From positions 1 through 5,110 of the forward strand of contig CABUCP010000273.1 in the NCBI GenBank assembly GCA_902490055.1: a stretch of 5,110 nucleotides of DNA. The letters are read 5' to 3'. Each line of letters starts with the position of its first letter. Within the stretch, counting starts at the first letter, position 1. Below are positions 1-5,110 of this stretch, piece after piece. Both the position numbers and the translations under genes were made by a program. The notes below the pieces were generated by a model that was not told the origin of the DNA, did no database searches, and saw nothing but the letters and a program-made list of their open reading frames with translations. Origin of the DNA: an uncultured Klebsiella sp. GTDB taxonomy: Bacteria; Pseudomonadota; Gammaproteobacteria; Enterobacterales; Enterobacteriaceae.

Positions 1-956
1 AGCGTGATGATGGTGTTGTAGGTATCGTAACGATTTTGCTTATTCAGCCGCGCATCGACAATACCGGTAATCAGCGAGCTATTTTTCGCGCGCATCAGGT
101 CATCAACCATGCTGAGGAAATGCTGCTGATTGATTTCCAGATCCGGAATAGCCGACTCCGGCCAGACGATCAGCAGCGATTTGCCCATATGCGGTTGGCT
201 GAGATCGAGATAGGTTTTCAGGGTGTTAACCAGCTGGTTCTCATCCCACTTCATTGCCTGCGGGATATCGCCTTGTACCAGCGAGACTTCCGTCGCGCGC
301 TCCGGCAGCAGCTGGTACCACTGAATGTAACGCAGCGGGAAGGGCAGAGCGAATAGCACGACCGCAATCAGCAGCGGTTTCCAGTTACGCTGCACAATAG
401 CCAGCGCCAGCAGGCCGCTGACTACCATCAGCAGGAAGTTGATCGCTTCAACGCCCATCACCGGCGCCAGGCCTTTCAGCGGGCCGTCAATCTGGCTATA
501 TCCAAACTGTAGCCACGGGAAACCGGTCAGCACCCAGCCGCGAAGGAATTCGGTAATTTGCCAAACCACCGGCGCGGCGATAGCGAGGCGGATCCAGCTC
601 GTTTTCGGCCATAGTCGCGCGAGAATACCGGCGAACAGGCCGGTATACAGCGACAGATAGGCCGCCAGTAGGGCGACGAGGAAAACGTTGACCGGGCCCG
701 GCATACCGCCGAACTGCGCGATGCTGACGTAGACCCAGTTGATGCCGGTGCCGAACAACCCCAGACCCCAGAAGTAGCCGATCCAGGCGCTTTGCAGCGG
801 GCGACGGTTGAGGGTGAGCGCTTGCAGGCCGAATAGCGAGACGATCGCCGCCGGCCAGAAGTCATAAGGTGAAAAAGCCAGCGTTCCGCTGGCTCCGAAT
901 AACAGCGCCAGCAGCAGACGTACGCGCTGGCGTTCAAGTAAAGAGGCAAATACCAT
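1..956 (-). CDS. lnt: Apolipoprotein N-acyltransferase Lnt, 3'-truncated by window edge
   Basis: Lnt is an inner-membrane enzyme that moves an acyl chain from a phospholipid to the N-terminal cysteine of apolipoproteins, the last step of lipoprotein maturation. My translation from the ATG at 956 starts [20 protein letters not shown] and stays open for 318 codons plus two bases. About 194 residues are missing if the protein has the usual 512. Several hydrophobic membrane segments fill roughly residues 12-210 (for example LLLALLF and [15 protein letters not shown]). The periplasmic nitrilase-like domain begins near residue 224 ([10 protein letters not shown]). The motif IVWPESAI places the catalytic glutamate at 267, as in E. 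coli. The other two triad residues (Lys335 and Cys387 in E. coli) lie outside the window. The start is forced because an in-frame TAA directly precedes the ATG. It begins 22 bp after corC, and the Shine-Dalgarno match is poor, so expression probably depends on the upstream operon. Identity is firm. Confidence 0.96.
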   Translation of the reverse strand, partial: MVFASLLERQRVRLLLALLFGASGTLAFSPYDFWPAAIVSLFGLQALTLNRRPLQSAWIGYFWGLGLFGTGINWVYVSIAQFGGMPGPVNVFLVALLAAYLSLYTGLFAGILARLWPKTSWIRLAIAAPVVWQITEFLRGWVLTGFPWLQFGYSQIDGPLKGLAPVMGVEAINFLLMVVSGLLALAIVQRNWKPLLIAVVLFALPFPLRYIQWYQLLPERATEVSLVQGDIPQAMKWDENQLVNTLKTYLDLSQPHMGKSLLIVWPESAIPDLEINQQHFLSMVDDLMRAKNSSLITGIVDARLNKQNRYDTYNTIIT

Positions 957-978
957 TTAGGTTAATCGTCCCGTTAAA

Positions 979-1857
979 TTAGTCTTCCAGCTTCGGCTGC
1001 GGCGCATCATCAGGAAGCTTTACATGGACCTGAATAATACGTCTGCTGTCAGCCATTGCGACCTTGAATTGGTAACCATCAATGTCTATCGACTCGCCGC
1101 GGGCCGGGAGGTGGCCGAAGGCCTGCATCACCAGTCCGCCGATGGTATCAACCTCTTCATCGCTGAAGTGGGTACCGTAGGCCTTGTTGAAGTCTTCAAT
1201 CGACGCCAGCGCGCGTACCGTCCAGGTATGACGGCTGAGCTGACGGAAGTCGATATCTTCCTCTTCATCGTACTCATCTTCGATTTCGCCGACGATAAGC
1301 TCAAGGATATCTTCGATAGTCACCAGGCCGGAAACGCCGCCGAACTCGTCGATGACGATAGCCATATGGTAACGTTGTGAGCGGAACTCTTTCAGCATGC
1401 GGTCAACCCGCTTGCTTTCAGGTACGACAACCGCCGGGCGTAACACTTTTTCCATGCTGAAAGCTTCGGCGTCGCTGCGCATAAACGGCAGCAGATCCTT
1501 AGCCATCAGAATCCCTTCAATGTGATCTTTATCTTCGCTGATGACCGGGAAGCGCGAGTGAGCGGATTCGATGATGACATCGAGGCACTCGTCCAGCGTC
1601 TGGTTGCGTTTCAGGGTAATCATCTGCGAGCGCGGGATCATGATATCGCGGACGCGTTGGTCTGCGATGTCCATTACCCCTTCAAGCATATCTCGCGTAT
1701 CTTCATCGATAAGCTCGTTCTGCCCGGAGTCTCGGATCAGCGCCAATAATTCATCGCGGTTTTTCGGTTCACCGTGGAAAAGTTGGCTGAGTAAGAGGGA
1801 GAAAAATCCCTTTTTGCTGTTTACTGTGTCACTACTGTGTGAATTGTCGTCGCTCAT
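979..1857 (-). CDS. corC: CBS-domain protein CorC (YbeX), magnesium/cobalt homeostasis
   Basis: This 292-residue protein has the full family length. It belongs to the CorC/CNNM group linked to magnesium and cobalt efflux, and E. coli YbeX has also been tied to ribosome metabolism. It lacks the DUF21 membrane domain of larger relatives and has no clear transmembrane segment, so it is probably cytosolic. Two CBS domains are visible: about residues 68-128 ([14 protein letters not shown], then SRFPVISED and [10 protein letters not shown]) and about 145-192 ([12 protein letters not shown], then [20 protein letters not shown]). An acidic run ([12 protein letters not shown], 193-204) leads into the CorC_HlyC domain (about 206-282), which contains [21 protein letters not shown] chose the ATG at 1857 ([10 protein letters not shown]) because it matches the known family start. 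The reading frame stays open upstream through a REP sequence to 2004. No good Shine-Dalgarno precedes 1857, and a second in-frame ATG exists at 1926. It is separated from ybeY by 158 bp carrying a BIME. Confidence 0.95.
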   Translation of the reverse strand: MSDDNSHSSDTVNSKKGFFSLLLSQLFHGEPKNRDELLALIRDSGQNELIDEDTRDMLEGVMDIADQRVRDIMIPRSQMITLKRNQTLDECLDVIIESAHSRFPVISEDKDHIEGILMAKDLLPFMRSDAEAFSMEKVLRPAVVVPESKRVDRMLKEFRSQRYHMAIVIDEFGGVSGLVTIEDILELIVGEIEDEYDEEEDIDFRQLSRHTWTVRALASIEDFNKAYGTHFSDEEVDTIGGLVMQAFGHLPARGESIDIDGYQFKVAMADSRRIIQVHVKLPDDAPQPKLED

Positions 1858-1931
1858 GGCGTCGTATGGGTTCTCGTGTTGATTTAATTGTCGCTCGTCG
1901 CGCGTAAACTCAGCGTCGTACGGCATGTTTT

Positions 1932-2009
1932 GCCTGATGGCGCTACGCTTATCAGGCCTGGGATACGCATGAATGCAGGCCGGATAAGGCGCTCGCGCCG
2001 TCATCCGGC
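1932..2009. repeat. BIME: two inverted REP palindromes
   Basis: The spacer between ybeY and corC carries two REP palindromes in opposite orientation. The first, at 1932-1957, has ends GCCTGATGGCG and CTTATCAGGC. The second, at 1979-2009, has ends GCCGGATAAGGCGC and GCGCCGTCATCCGGC. The 21-base linker adds a third possible stem, because GGCCTG (1955-1960) is complementary to CAGGCC (1976-1981). This is the usual layout of enterobacterial bacterial interspersed mosaic elements, which are spread by REP-associated transposases acting in trans. In a co-transcribed spacer such hairpins typically slow 3'-to-5' decay or reduce downstream expression. Here they would separate the levels of ybeZ-ybeY from corC-lnt. 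That effect is inferred. The element begins 6 bp after the ybeY stop codon. Confidence 0.9.
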
Positions 2010-2015
2010 AAGTTA

Positions 2016-2489
2016 CTATTCAGCAATCTTCTCGGCAATGTACGGATCCTCATAGCCCAGAGCAAGCATTATCTCTGTTTCGAGGCCTTCCATTTCTTCC
2101 GCTTCTTCATCTTCGATATGATCGTAGCCCAGCAGATGCAGGCTACCGTGCACCACCATATGCGCCCAGTGGGCTTCCAGCGGCTTCTCTTGCTCTTTGG
2201 CTTCCTGTTCAACGACCTGACGGCAGATGATCAGATCGCCGAGTAGCGGCATTTCGATGCCCGGCGGGGCCTCGAACGGGAAAGAGAGCACGTTGGTCGG
2301 TTTATCCTTGCCGCGATAGGTCAGATTCAGCTCGTGGCTTTCTGCGACGTCAACCAGACGAATCGTTAATTCCGACTCTTCCTGGAACTGCGGGATTACC
2401 GCATCCACCCAGCGTTGAAAGAGGGCCTCGTCCGGGAGACCGCCGGTGTCTTCGCAGGCCAGTTGTAGATCGAGAATCACCTGACTCAT
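2016..2489 (-). CDS. ybeY: Endoribonuclease YbeY, 16S rRNA 3'-end maturation
   Basis: YbeY is a zinc-dependent single-strand endoribonuclease of the UPF0054 family. It takes part in 16S rRNA 3'-end maturation and in quality control of defective 70S ribosomes, and it is known to work with Era, ribosomal protein S11 and YbeZ. The protein has 157 residues; E. coli has 155. The signature [11 protein letters not shown] supplies the three metal-binding histidines at 114, 118 and 124. The conserved arginine sits at 59 within [18 protein letters not shown]. The last 30 or so residues are strongly acidic ([14 protein letters not shown]) and end in [12 protein letters not shown]. The ATG at 2489 overlaps the ybeZ stop as ATGA, which suggests translational coupling. 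An AGGAG sits 5 bases upstream of the start. The enzyme looks complete and active. Confidence 0.97.
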   Translation of the reverse strand: MSQVILDLQLACEDTGGLPDEALFQRWVDAVIPQFQEESELTIRLVDVAESHELNLTYRGKDKPTNVLSFPFEAPPGIEMPLLGDLIICRQVVEQEAKEQEKPLEAHWAHMVVHGSLHLLGYDHIEDEEAEEMEGLETEIMLALGYEDPYIAEKIAE

Positions 2490-3532
2490 TTTTGCTCCTG
2501 TTCCTGAGCTTCGCGTTTGCGCTCAGCGGCTTGTTCTGCTTTACGTTTTTGTTCTGCTTCTTCCCATGCTTCATAGGCATTGACGATACGGGCAACCACC
2601 GGGTGGCGCACGACGTCTTCGCTATGGAAGAAATTGAAGCTGATCTCATCGACTTCCGCCAGCACTTCAATGGCGTGGCGCAGCCCGGACTTGGTGTGGC
2701 GCGGCAGGTCAATTTGGGTGACGTCGCCGGTGATAACCGCTTTTGAGTTAAAGCCGATACGGGTCAGAAACATCTTCATCTGTTCGATGGTGGTGTTCTG
2801 GCTTTCGTCGAGAATAATAAAAGCGTCATTCAACGTACGCCCGCGCATGTAGGCCAGCGGCGCGACTTCAATTACGTTGCGCTCAATCAGCTTTTCAACC
2901 TTTTCAAAGCCGAGCATCTCGAACAAGGCGTCGTACAGCGGGCGCAGGTACGGGTCGACTTTCTGGCTCAGATCGCCCGGCAGGAAGCCGAGTTTCTCGC
3001 CGGCTTCGACGGCGGGGCGGGTGAGCAGAATTCGACGAATTTCCTGACGCTCAAGGGCATCTACCGCGGCGGCCACCGCGAGGTAGGTTTTACCGGTACC
3101 CGCCGGCCCAACGCCGAAGGTAATGTCGTGATCGAGGATATTCGCGATGTACTGCGCCTGGTTTGGCGTGCGCGGTTTAATCACCCCGCGCTTGGTCTTG
3201 ATATTGATGGCTTTACCGTAATCCGGCACGCTCTCGGCGCTTTGCTCAAGGACCCGGGCCTCTTTGATAGCCAGGTGGATTTGTTCCGGCTCAATATCCT
3301 GAATCTGGCCGCGCATCGGCGCGGTATCGACATACAGGCTGGTCAGGATGTCCGCGGCGGCATGGACGCAAATCCCGCGGCCGGTCAGTTTAAAATGATT
3401 GTCGCGGCGGTTGATCTCAATGCCCAACCGGCGCTCCAGCTGTTTGATGTTGTCGTCAAACGGGCCGCACAGCCCTAACAGGCGCGCGTTGTCCGCGGGT
3501 TCCAGGGTAATTTCACGGGTTTCTATGTTCAA
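2486..3532 (-). CDS. ybeZ: PhoH-like ATPase YbeZ (PhoL), TTG start
   Basis: YbeZ is a cytosolic PhoH-family P-loop ATPase that partners with YbeY and is implicated in rRNA processing. The protein has 348 residues from the chosen start; E. coli has 346. Residues 1 to about 115 form the N-terminal region ([20 protein letters not shown] and onward), probably nucleic-acid binding. The PhoH domain follows, with Walker A GPAGTGKT at 142-149, the family motif [20 protein letters not shown] at 169-188, Walker B FIILDESQ at 238-245 (Asp242, Glu243) and [12 protein letters not shown] at 266-277. The C-terminus is a charged helix-like tail rich in Glu, Gln, Lys and Arg (from about 323). I chose the TTG at 3532, which gives (M)NIETREITL as in E. 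coli and has GAGG six bases upstream. A TTG at 3583 in the same frame would translate the REP hairpin and is unlikely. The gene sits behind a sigma-32-type promoter and overlaps ybeY by 4 bp. Confidence 0.96.
   Translation of the reverse strand: MNIETREITLEPADNARLLGLCGPFDDNIKQLERRLGIEINRRDNHFKLTGRGICVHAAADILTSLYVDTAPMRGQIQDIEPEQIHLAIKEARVLEQSAESVPDYGKAINIKTKRGVIKPRTPNQAQYIANILDHDITFGVGPAGTGKTYLAVAAAVDALERQEIRRILLTRPAVEAGEKLGFLPGDLSQKVDPYLRPLYDALFEMLGFEKVEKLIERNVIEVAPLAYMRGRTLNDAFIILDESQNTTIEQMKMFLTRIGFNSKAVITGDVTQIDLPRHTKSGLRHAIEVLAEVDEISFNFFHSEDVVRHPVVARIVNAYEAWEEAEQKRKAEQAAERKREAQEQEQK
2495..2499 (-). promoter_or_regulatory. Ribosome binding site of ybeY
   Basis: Reading the minus strand, AGGAG is followed by CAAAA and then the ybeY ATG, giving a strong Shine-Dalgarno at ideal 5-base spacing. 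It lies inside the last codons of ybeZ, where it encodes part of the charged EQEQK tail. It confirms the ybeY start, and with the 4-bp overlap it supports coupled translation of the two partner proteins. Confidence 0.8.
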
Positions 3533-3536
3533 ACTG

Positions 3537-3542
3537 TTCCTC
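3537..3542 (-). promoter_or_regulatory. Ribosome binding site that fixes the ybeZ TTG start
   Basis: On the minus strand GAGGAA lies upstream of the TTG at 3532, with six bases between GAGG and the start codon. This spacing decides between the TTG at 3532 and the upstream in-frame TTG at 3583, which has no comparable purine tract at proper distance. The same bases form the 3' arm of a possible leader stem. Confidence 0.75.
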
Positions 3543-3556
3543 TTATTACGCGTGTT

Positions 3557-3580
3557 GCCGGAGGGCGTTCGCCATCCGGC
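3557..3580. repeat. REP-like palindrome in the ybeZ leader
   Basis: On the minus strand GCCGGATGGCG and CGCCCTCCGGC flank two A residues and form an 11-bp stem with a single mismatch. The GCCGGATGGCG arm is typical of enterobacterial REP sequences. It lies in the 5' leader of ybeZ, 24 bases upstream of the start codon. REPs more often lie downstream of or between genes, so its position is of note. It would fold as a stable hairpin in the leader RNA. Confidence 0.75.
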
Positions 3581-3631
3581 CAATAAGGAAATTATTCACG
3601 TCACGGGAAGATGGCGCAAGCGTTGCTGTTG

Positions 3632-3659
3632 ATATAGGGGCGAGGAGGGAAAATACAAG
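3632..3659 (-). promoter_or_regulatory. Sigma-32-type heat-shock promoter for ybeZ-ybeY-corC-lnt
   Basis: On the minus strand CTTGTA (3659-3654) is followed by 13 bases and then CCCCTATAT (3640-3632). The sigma-32 consensus is CTTGAA, 13-15 bases, CCCCATNT, so the match is close in both boxes and in spacing. In E. coli this operon is known to be sigma-32 controlled, which supports the call. Transcription would begin near 3625, giving a leader of about 90 bases. A weaker sigma-70 reading overlaps it (TTGTAT, 16 bases, TATATC), which could supply basal expression. Confidence 0.72.
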
Positions 3660-3681
3660 GCCTGGCGGATTCGACAGGCCT
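3650..3681 (-). terminator. Probable intrinsic terminator of miaB
   Basis: Seven bases after the miaB stop codon the minus strand has AGGCCTG (3681-3675), a 10-base loop, CAGGCCT (3664-3658), and then the T-rich run TGTATTTT. The stem is a perfect 7 bp and GC-rich. The tail is only moderately T-rich and the loop is large, so termination may be partial, with some readthrough into ybeZ. The 3' arm and tail overlap the -35 box of the heat-shock promoter. Confidence 0.5.
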
Positions 3682-3688
3682 GCGGGGA

Positions 3689-5110
3689 TTACGGCTGGTA
3701 GATGCCAACGCCCAGCTCGTTTTCTTTACGCGTGCGCGCAATGACCGATTCCGGCGATTCCACGACGCGCAGCCCCATCTCCTCTTCGGTGCGGACTATT
3801 ACGCCGCGTAAAGAGTTAGTGTAGACATCGACGATTTCTACGTCGACGAATTTGCCGACCATATCCGGCGTGCCTTCGAAATTCACCACGCGGTTATTCT
3901 CGGTGCGCCCGGAGAGCTCCATCAGGCTCTTACGCGAGGTGCCTTCAACCAGAATACGTTGGGTGGTGCCGAGCATGCGACGGCTCCAGGCCATTGCCTG
4001 CTGGTTAATGCGCTCCTGCAGAATATAAAGGCGCTGCTTTTTATCTTCTTCGGGGACGTCGTCGACCATGTCCGCCGCCGGCGTTCCCGGACGGGCAGAG
4101 AAGATAAAGCTGAAGCTCACGTCAAAGTTAACTTCACCAATCAGCTTCATGGTTTTTTCGAAGTCTTCGTTGGTTTCGCCAGGGAAGCCGACGATAAAAT
4201 CTGAGCTAATCTGGATATCCGGGCGCGCCTCGCGCAGCTTGCGGATAATCGCTTTATATTCCAGCACGGTATGGGTACGGCCCATCAGGTTCAGTACGCG
4301 GTCGGAACCGGCCTGTACCGGCAGGTGCAGGAAGCTCACCAGCTCAGGCGTATCGCGATAGACGTCGATGATATCGTCGGTGAACTCAATCGGATGGCTG
4401 GTGGTGAAGCGAATGCGGTCGATGCCGTCAATGGCCGCCACCAGGCGCAGCAGATCGGCGAAGCTACCCGTTGTGCCATCATAGTTTTCGCCGCGCCAGG
4501 CGTTAACGTTCTGCCCGAGCAGGTTGACTTCACGCACGCCCTGCGCCGCCAGTTGGGCGATCTCAAATAGAATATCGTCGCAAGGGCGGCTGACCTCTTC
4601 GCCGCGGGTATAAGGCACCACGCAGTAGGTACAGTATTTGTTGCAGCCTTCCATGATCGAAACGAAAGCGGTCGGCCCTTCGGCGCGCGGCTCCGGCAGG
4701 CGGTCGAATTTTTCGATTTCCGGGAAGCTGACGTCGATTACCGGTTTATGGTTGCTGCGGACCGCATCGATCATTTCCGGCAGGCGATGCAGCGTCTGCG
4801 GGCCAAAAATAATATCGACATAGTGGGCGCGTTGGCGAATCAGCTTGCCTTCCTGGGAGGCGACGCAGCCGCCGACGCCGATAATCACGCCAGGTTTCTT
4901 GGCTTTCAGCAGTTTCCAGCGGCCAAGCTGATGGAACACTTTTTCCTGCGCCTTCTCGCGAATTGAGCAGGTATTGAGCAGCAGCACGTCCGCTTCTTCG
5001 GCCACTTCAGTGAGTTGATACCCATGCGTGGCATCCAGCAGATCGGCCATCTTTGATGAATCGTATTCATTCATCTGACAGCCCCAGGTTTTAATATGGA
5101 GTTTTTTTGT
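3689..5110 (-). CDS. miaB: tRNA-2-methylthio-N6-dimethylallyladenosine synthase MiaB, lacking only its start codon
   Basis: MiaB is a cytosolic radical-SAM methylthiotransferase that converts i6A37 to ms2i6A37 in tRNAs reading UNN codons. The visible frame runs from the window edge as [13 protein letters not shown], which is codon 2 onward of the known protein. The full product would be 474 residues, the E. coli length, with the initiator codon just outside at 5111-5113. The N-terminal methylthiotransferase domain carries the cysteines for the auxiliary 4Fe-4S cluster: Cys12 (WGCQ), Cys49 (NTCS) and Cys83 (GGCV). The radical-SAM motif GCNKYCTYC gives Cys157, Cys161 and Cys164. A TRAM tRNA-binding domain spans roughly 378-440 ([10 protein letters not shown] to GVIVRT). 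The first ATG inside the window, at 5074, is codon 14 and would lose Cys12, so it is not the start. A seventh cysteine, Cys178, lies in SRPCDD. A probable terminator follows the TAA at 3689. Confidence 0.98.
   Translation of the reverse strand, partial: TKKLHIKTWGCQMNEYDSSKMADLLDATHGYQLTEVAEEADVLLLNTCSIREKAQEKVFHQLGRWKLLKAKKPGVIIGVGGCVASQEGKLIRQRAHYVDIIFGPQTLHRLPEMIDAVRSNHKPVIDVSFPEIEKFDRLPEPRAEGPTAFVSIMEGCNKYCTYCVVPYTRGEEVSRPCDDILFEIAQLAAQGVREVNLLGQNVNAWRGENYDGTTGSFADLLRLVAAIDGIDRIRFTTSHPIEFTDDIIDVYRDTPELVSFLHLPVQAGSDRVLNLMGRTHTVLEYKAIIRKLREARPDIQISSDFIVGFPGETNEDFEKTMKLIGEVNFDVSFSFIFSARPGTPAADMVDDVPEEDKKQRLYILQERINQQAMAWSRRMLGTTQRILVEGTSRKSLMELSGRTENNRVVNFEGTPDMVGKFVDVEIVDVYTNSLRGVIVRTEEEMGLRVVESPESVIARTRKENELGVGIYQP

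Larger units (their letters stand above)
3537..3591 (-). promoter_or_regulatory. Candidate leader structure hiding the ybeZ ribosome binding site
   Basis: In the minus-strand transcript UUUCCUUAUU (3591-3582) can pair with AAUAAGAGGAA (3547-3537). AAUAAG matches CUUAUU perfectly, one A is bulged, and GGAA then pairs with UUUC with one G-U. The 3' arm includes the Shine-Dalgarno bases. The stem encloses the REP hairpin at 3557-3580, leaving an asymmetric internal loop of 1 base against 9. A weak A/U-rich stem over a ribosome binding site beneath a heat-shock promoter resembles an RNA thermometer in design. The pairing is seen in the sequence. The regulatory role is inference and could be coincidental. 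Confidence 0.4.

Noticed and set aside
527..949. Minus-strand frame of 140 codons inside lnt
   Set aside because: It is an alternate frame of lnt. The true lnt frame starts at 956, shows clear Lnt motifs and has no stop within the window.
1024..1380. Plus-strand frames opposite lnt, corC, ybeZ and miaB, such as this one and 3128-3478
   Set aside because: They are antisense shadows of conserved genes in GC-rich DNA, with no recognisable domains and no convincing ribosome binding sites.
979..2004. Start at 2004 for a 341-residue CorC
   Set aside because: The first residues would be translated BIME sequence. The family length of 292 is reached from 1857.
1932..2009. Palindromic repeats as a CRISPR array or a terminator pair
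   Set aside because: There are only two copies, in inverted orientation, with REP signature ends and no T tract, so a BIME explains them.
2350..2712. Minus-strand frame of 120 codons bridging ybeZ and ybeY
   Set aside because: It is out of frame with two firmly identified overlapping genes and its protein is Ser/Arg/Pro-rich without domains, typical of a shadow frame.
3530..3583. Upstream TTG at 3583 as the ybeZ start, giving a 365-residue protein
   Set aside because: The added 17 residues are the translated REP hairpin and leader, while the TTG at 3532 has a well-spaced GAGG and matches the family N-terminus.
3689..5074. ATG at 5074 as the miaB start
   Set aside because: The frame continues upstream to the window edge as [12 protein letters not shown], which holds the cluster ligand Cys12, so 5074 is codon 14.
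1..5110. A new defence, mobile or biosynthetic system
   Set aside because: All coding space is taken by five well-known, syntenic housekeeping genes. No foreign gene, integrase, transposase or unusual domain is visible.

Overview
This window is a conserved chromosomal housekeeping locus of an enterobacterium. Every gene lies on the minus strand, in transcription order miaB, ybeZ, ybeY, corC (ybeX), lnt. The proteins closely resemble their Escherichia coli counterparts as I remember them, but the DNA looks GC-rich by eye and the leader and intergenic spaces carry REP/BIME palindromes. Together this suggests Klebsiella, Raoultella, Enterobacter or a close relative. The genus is an inference.

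Layout, from the high-coordinate end in the direction of transcription. miaB (tRNA ms2i6A methylthiotransferase) fills 5110 to 3689. The window edge cuts it exactly between codon 1 and codon 2, so only the start codon is missing. A 156-bp gap (3688-3533) follows. It holds a probable intrinsic terminator for miaB, a good sigma-32-type heat-shock promoter whose -35 box overlaps the terminator, a REP-like hairpin, and an A/U-rich inverted repeat that could hide the ybeZ ribosome binding site. ybeZ (PhoH-like ATPase) starts at a TTG at 3532 and overlaps ybeY (endoribonuclease, 16S rRNA maturation) by 4 bp. A 158-bp spacer with a two-REP BIME separates ybeY from corC (CBS-domain protein). lnt (apolipoprotein N-acyltransferase) begins 22 bp after corC and runs off the low-coordinate end after 318 full codons.

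The genes fit one theme: keeping translation and the envelope working under stress. MiaB modifies tRNA, YbeZ and YbeY act in rRNA processing and ribosome quality control, CorC is linked to divalent cation homeostasis, and Lnt finishes lipoprotein maturation. In E. coli the ybeZ-ybeY-ybeX-lnt operon is known to be heat-shock controlled, and the promoter seen here agrees with that.

I see no mobile element, CRISPR array, phage gene, RNA gene or new multi-gene system. The most interesting unexplained signal is the structured leader of ybeZ, which could act as an RNA thermometer or another translational switch beneath the heat-shock promoter.
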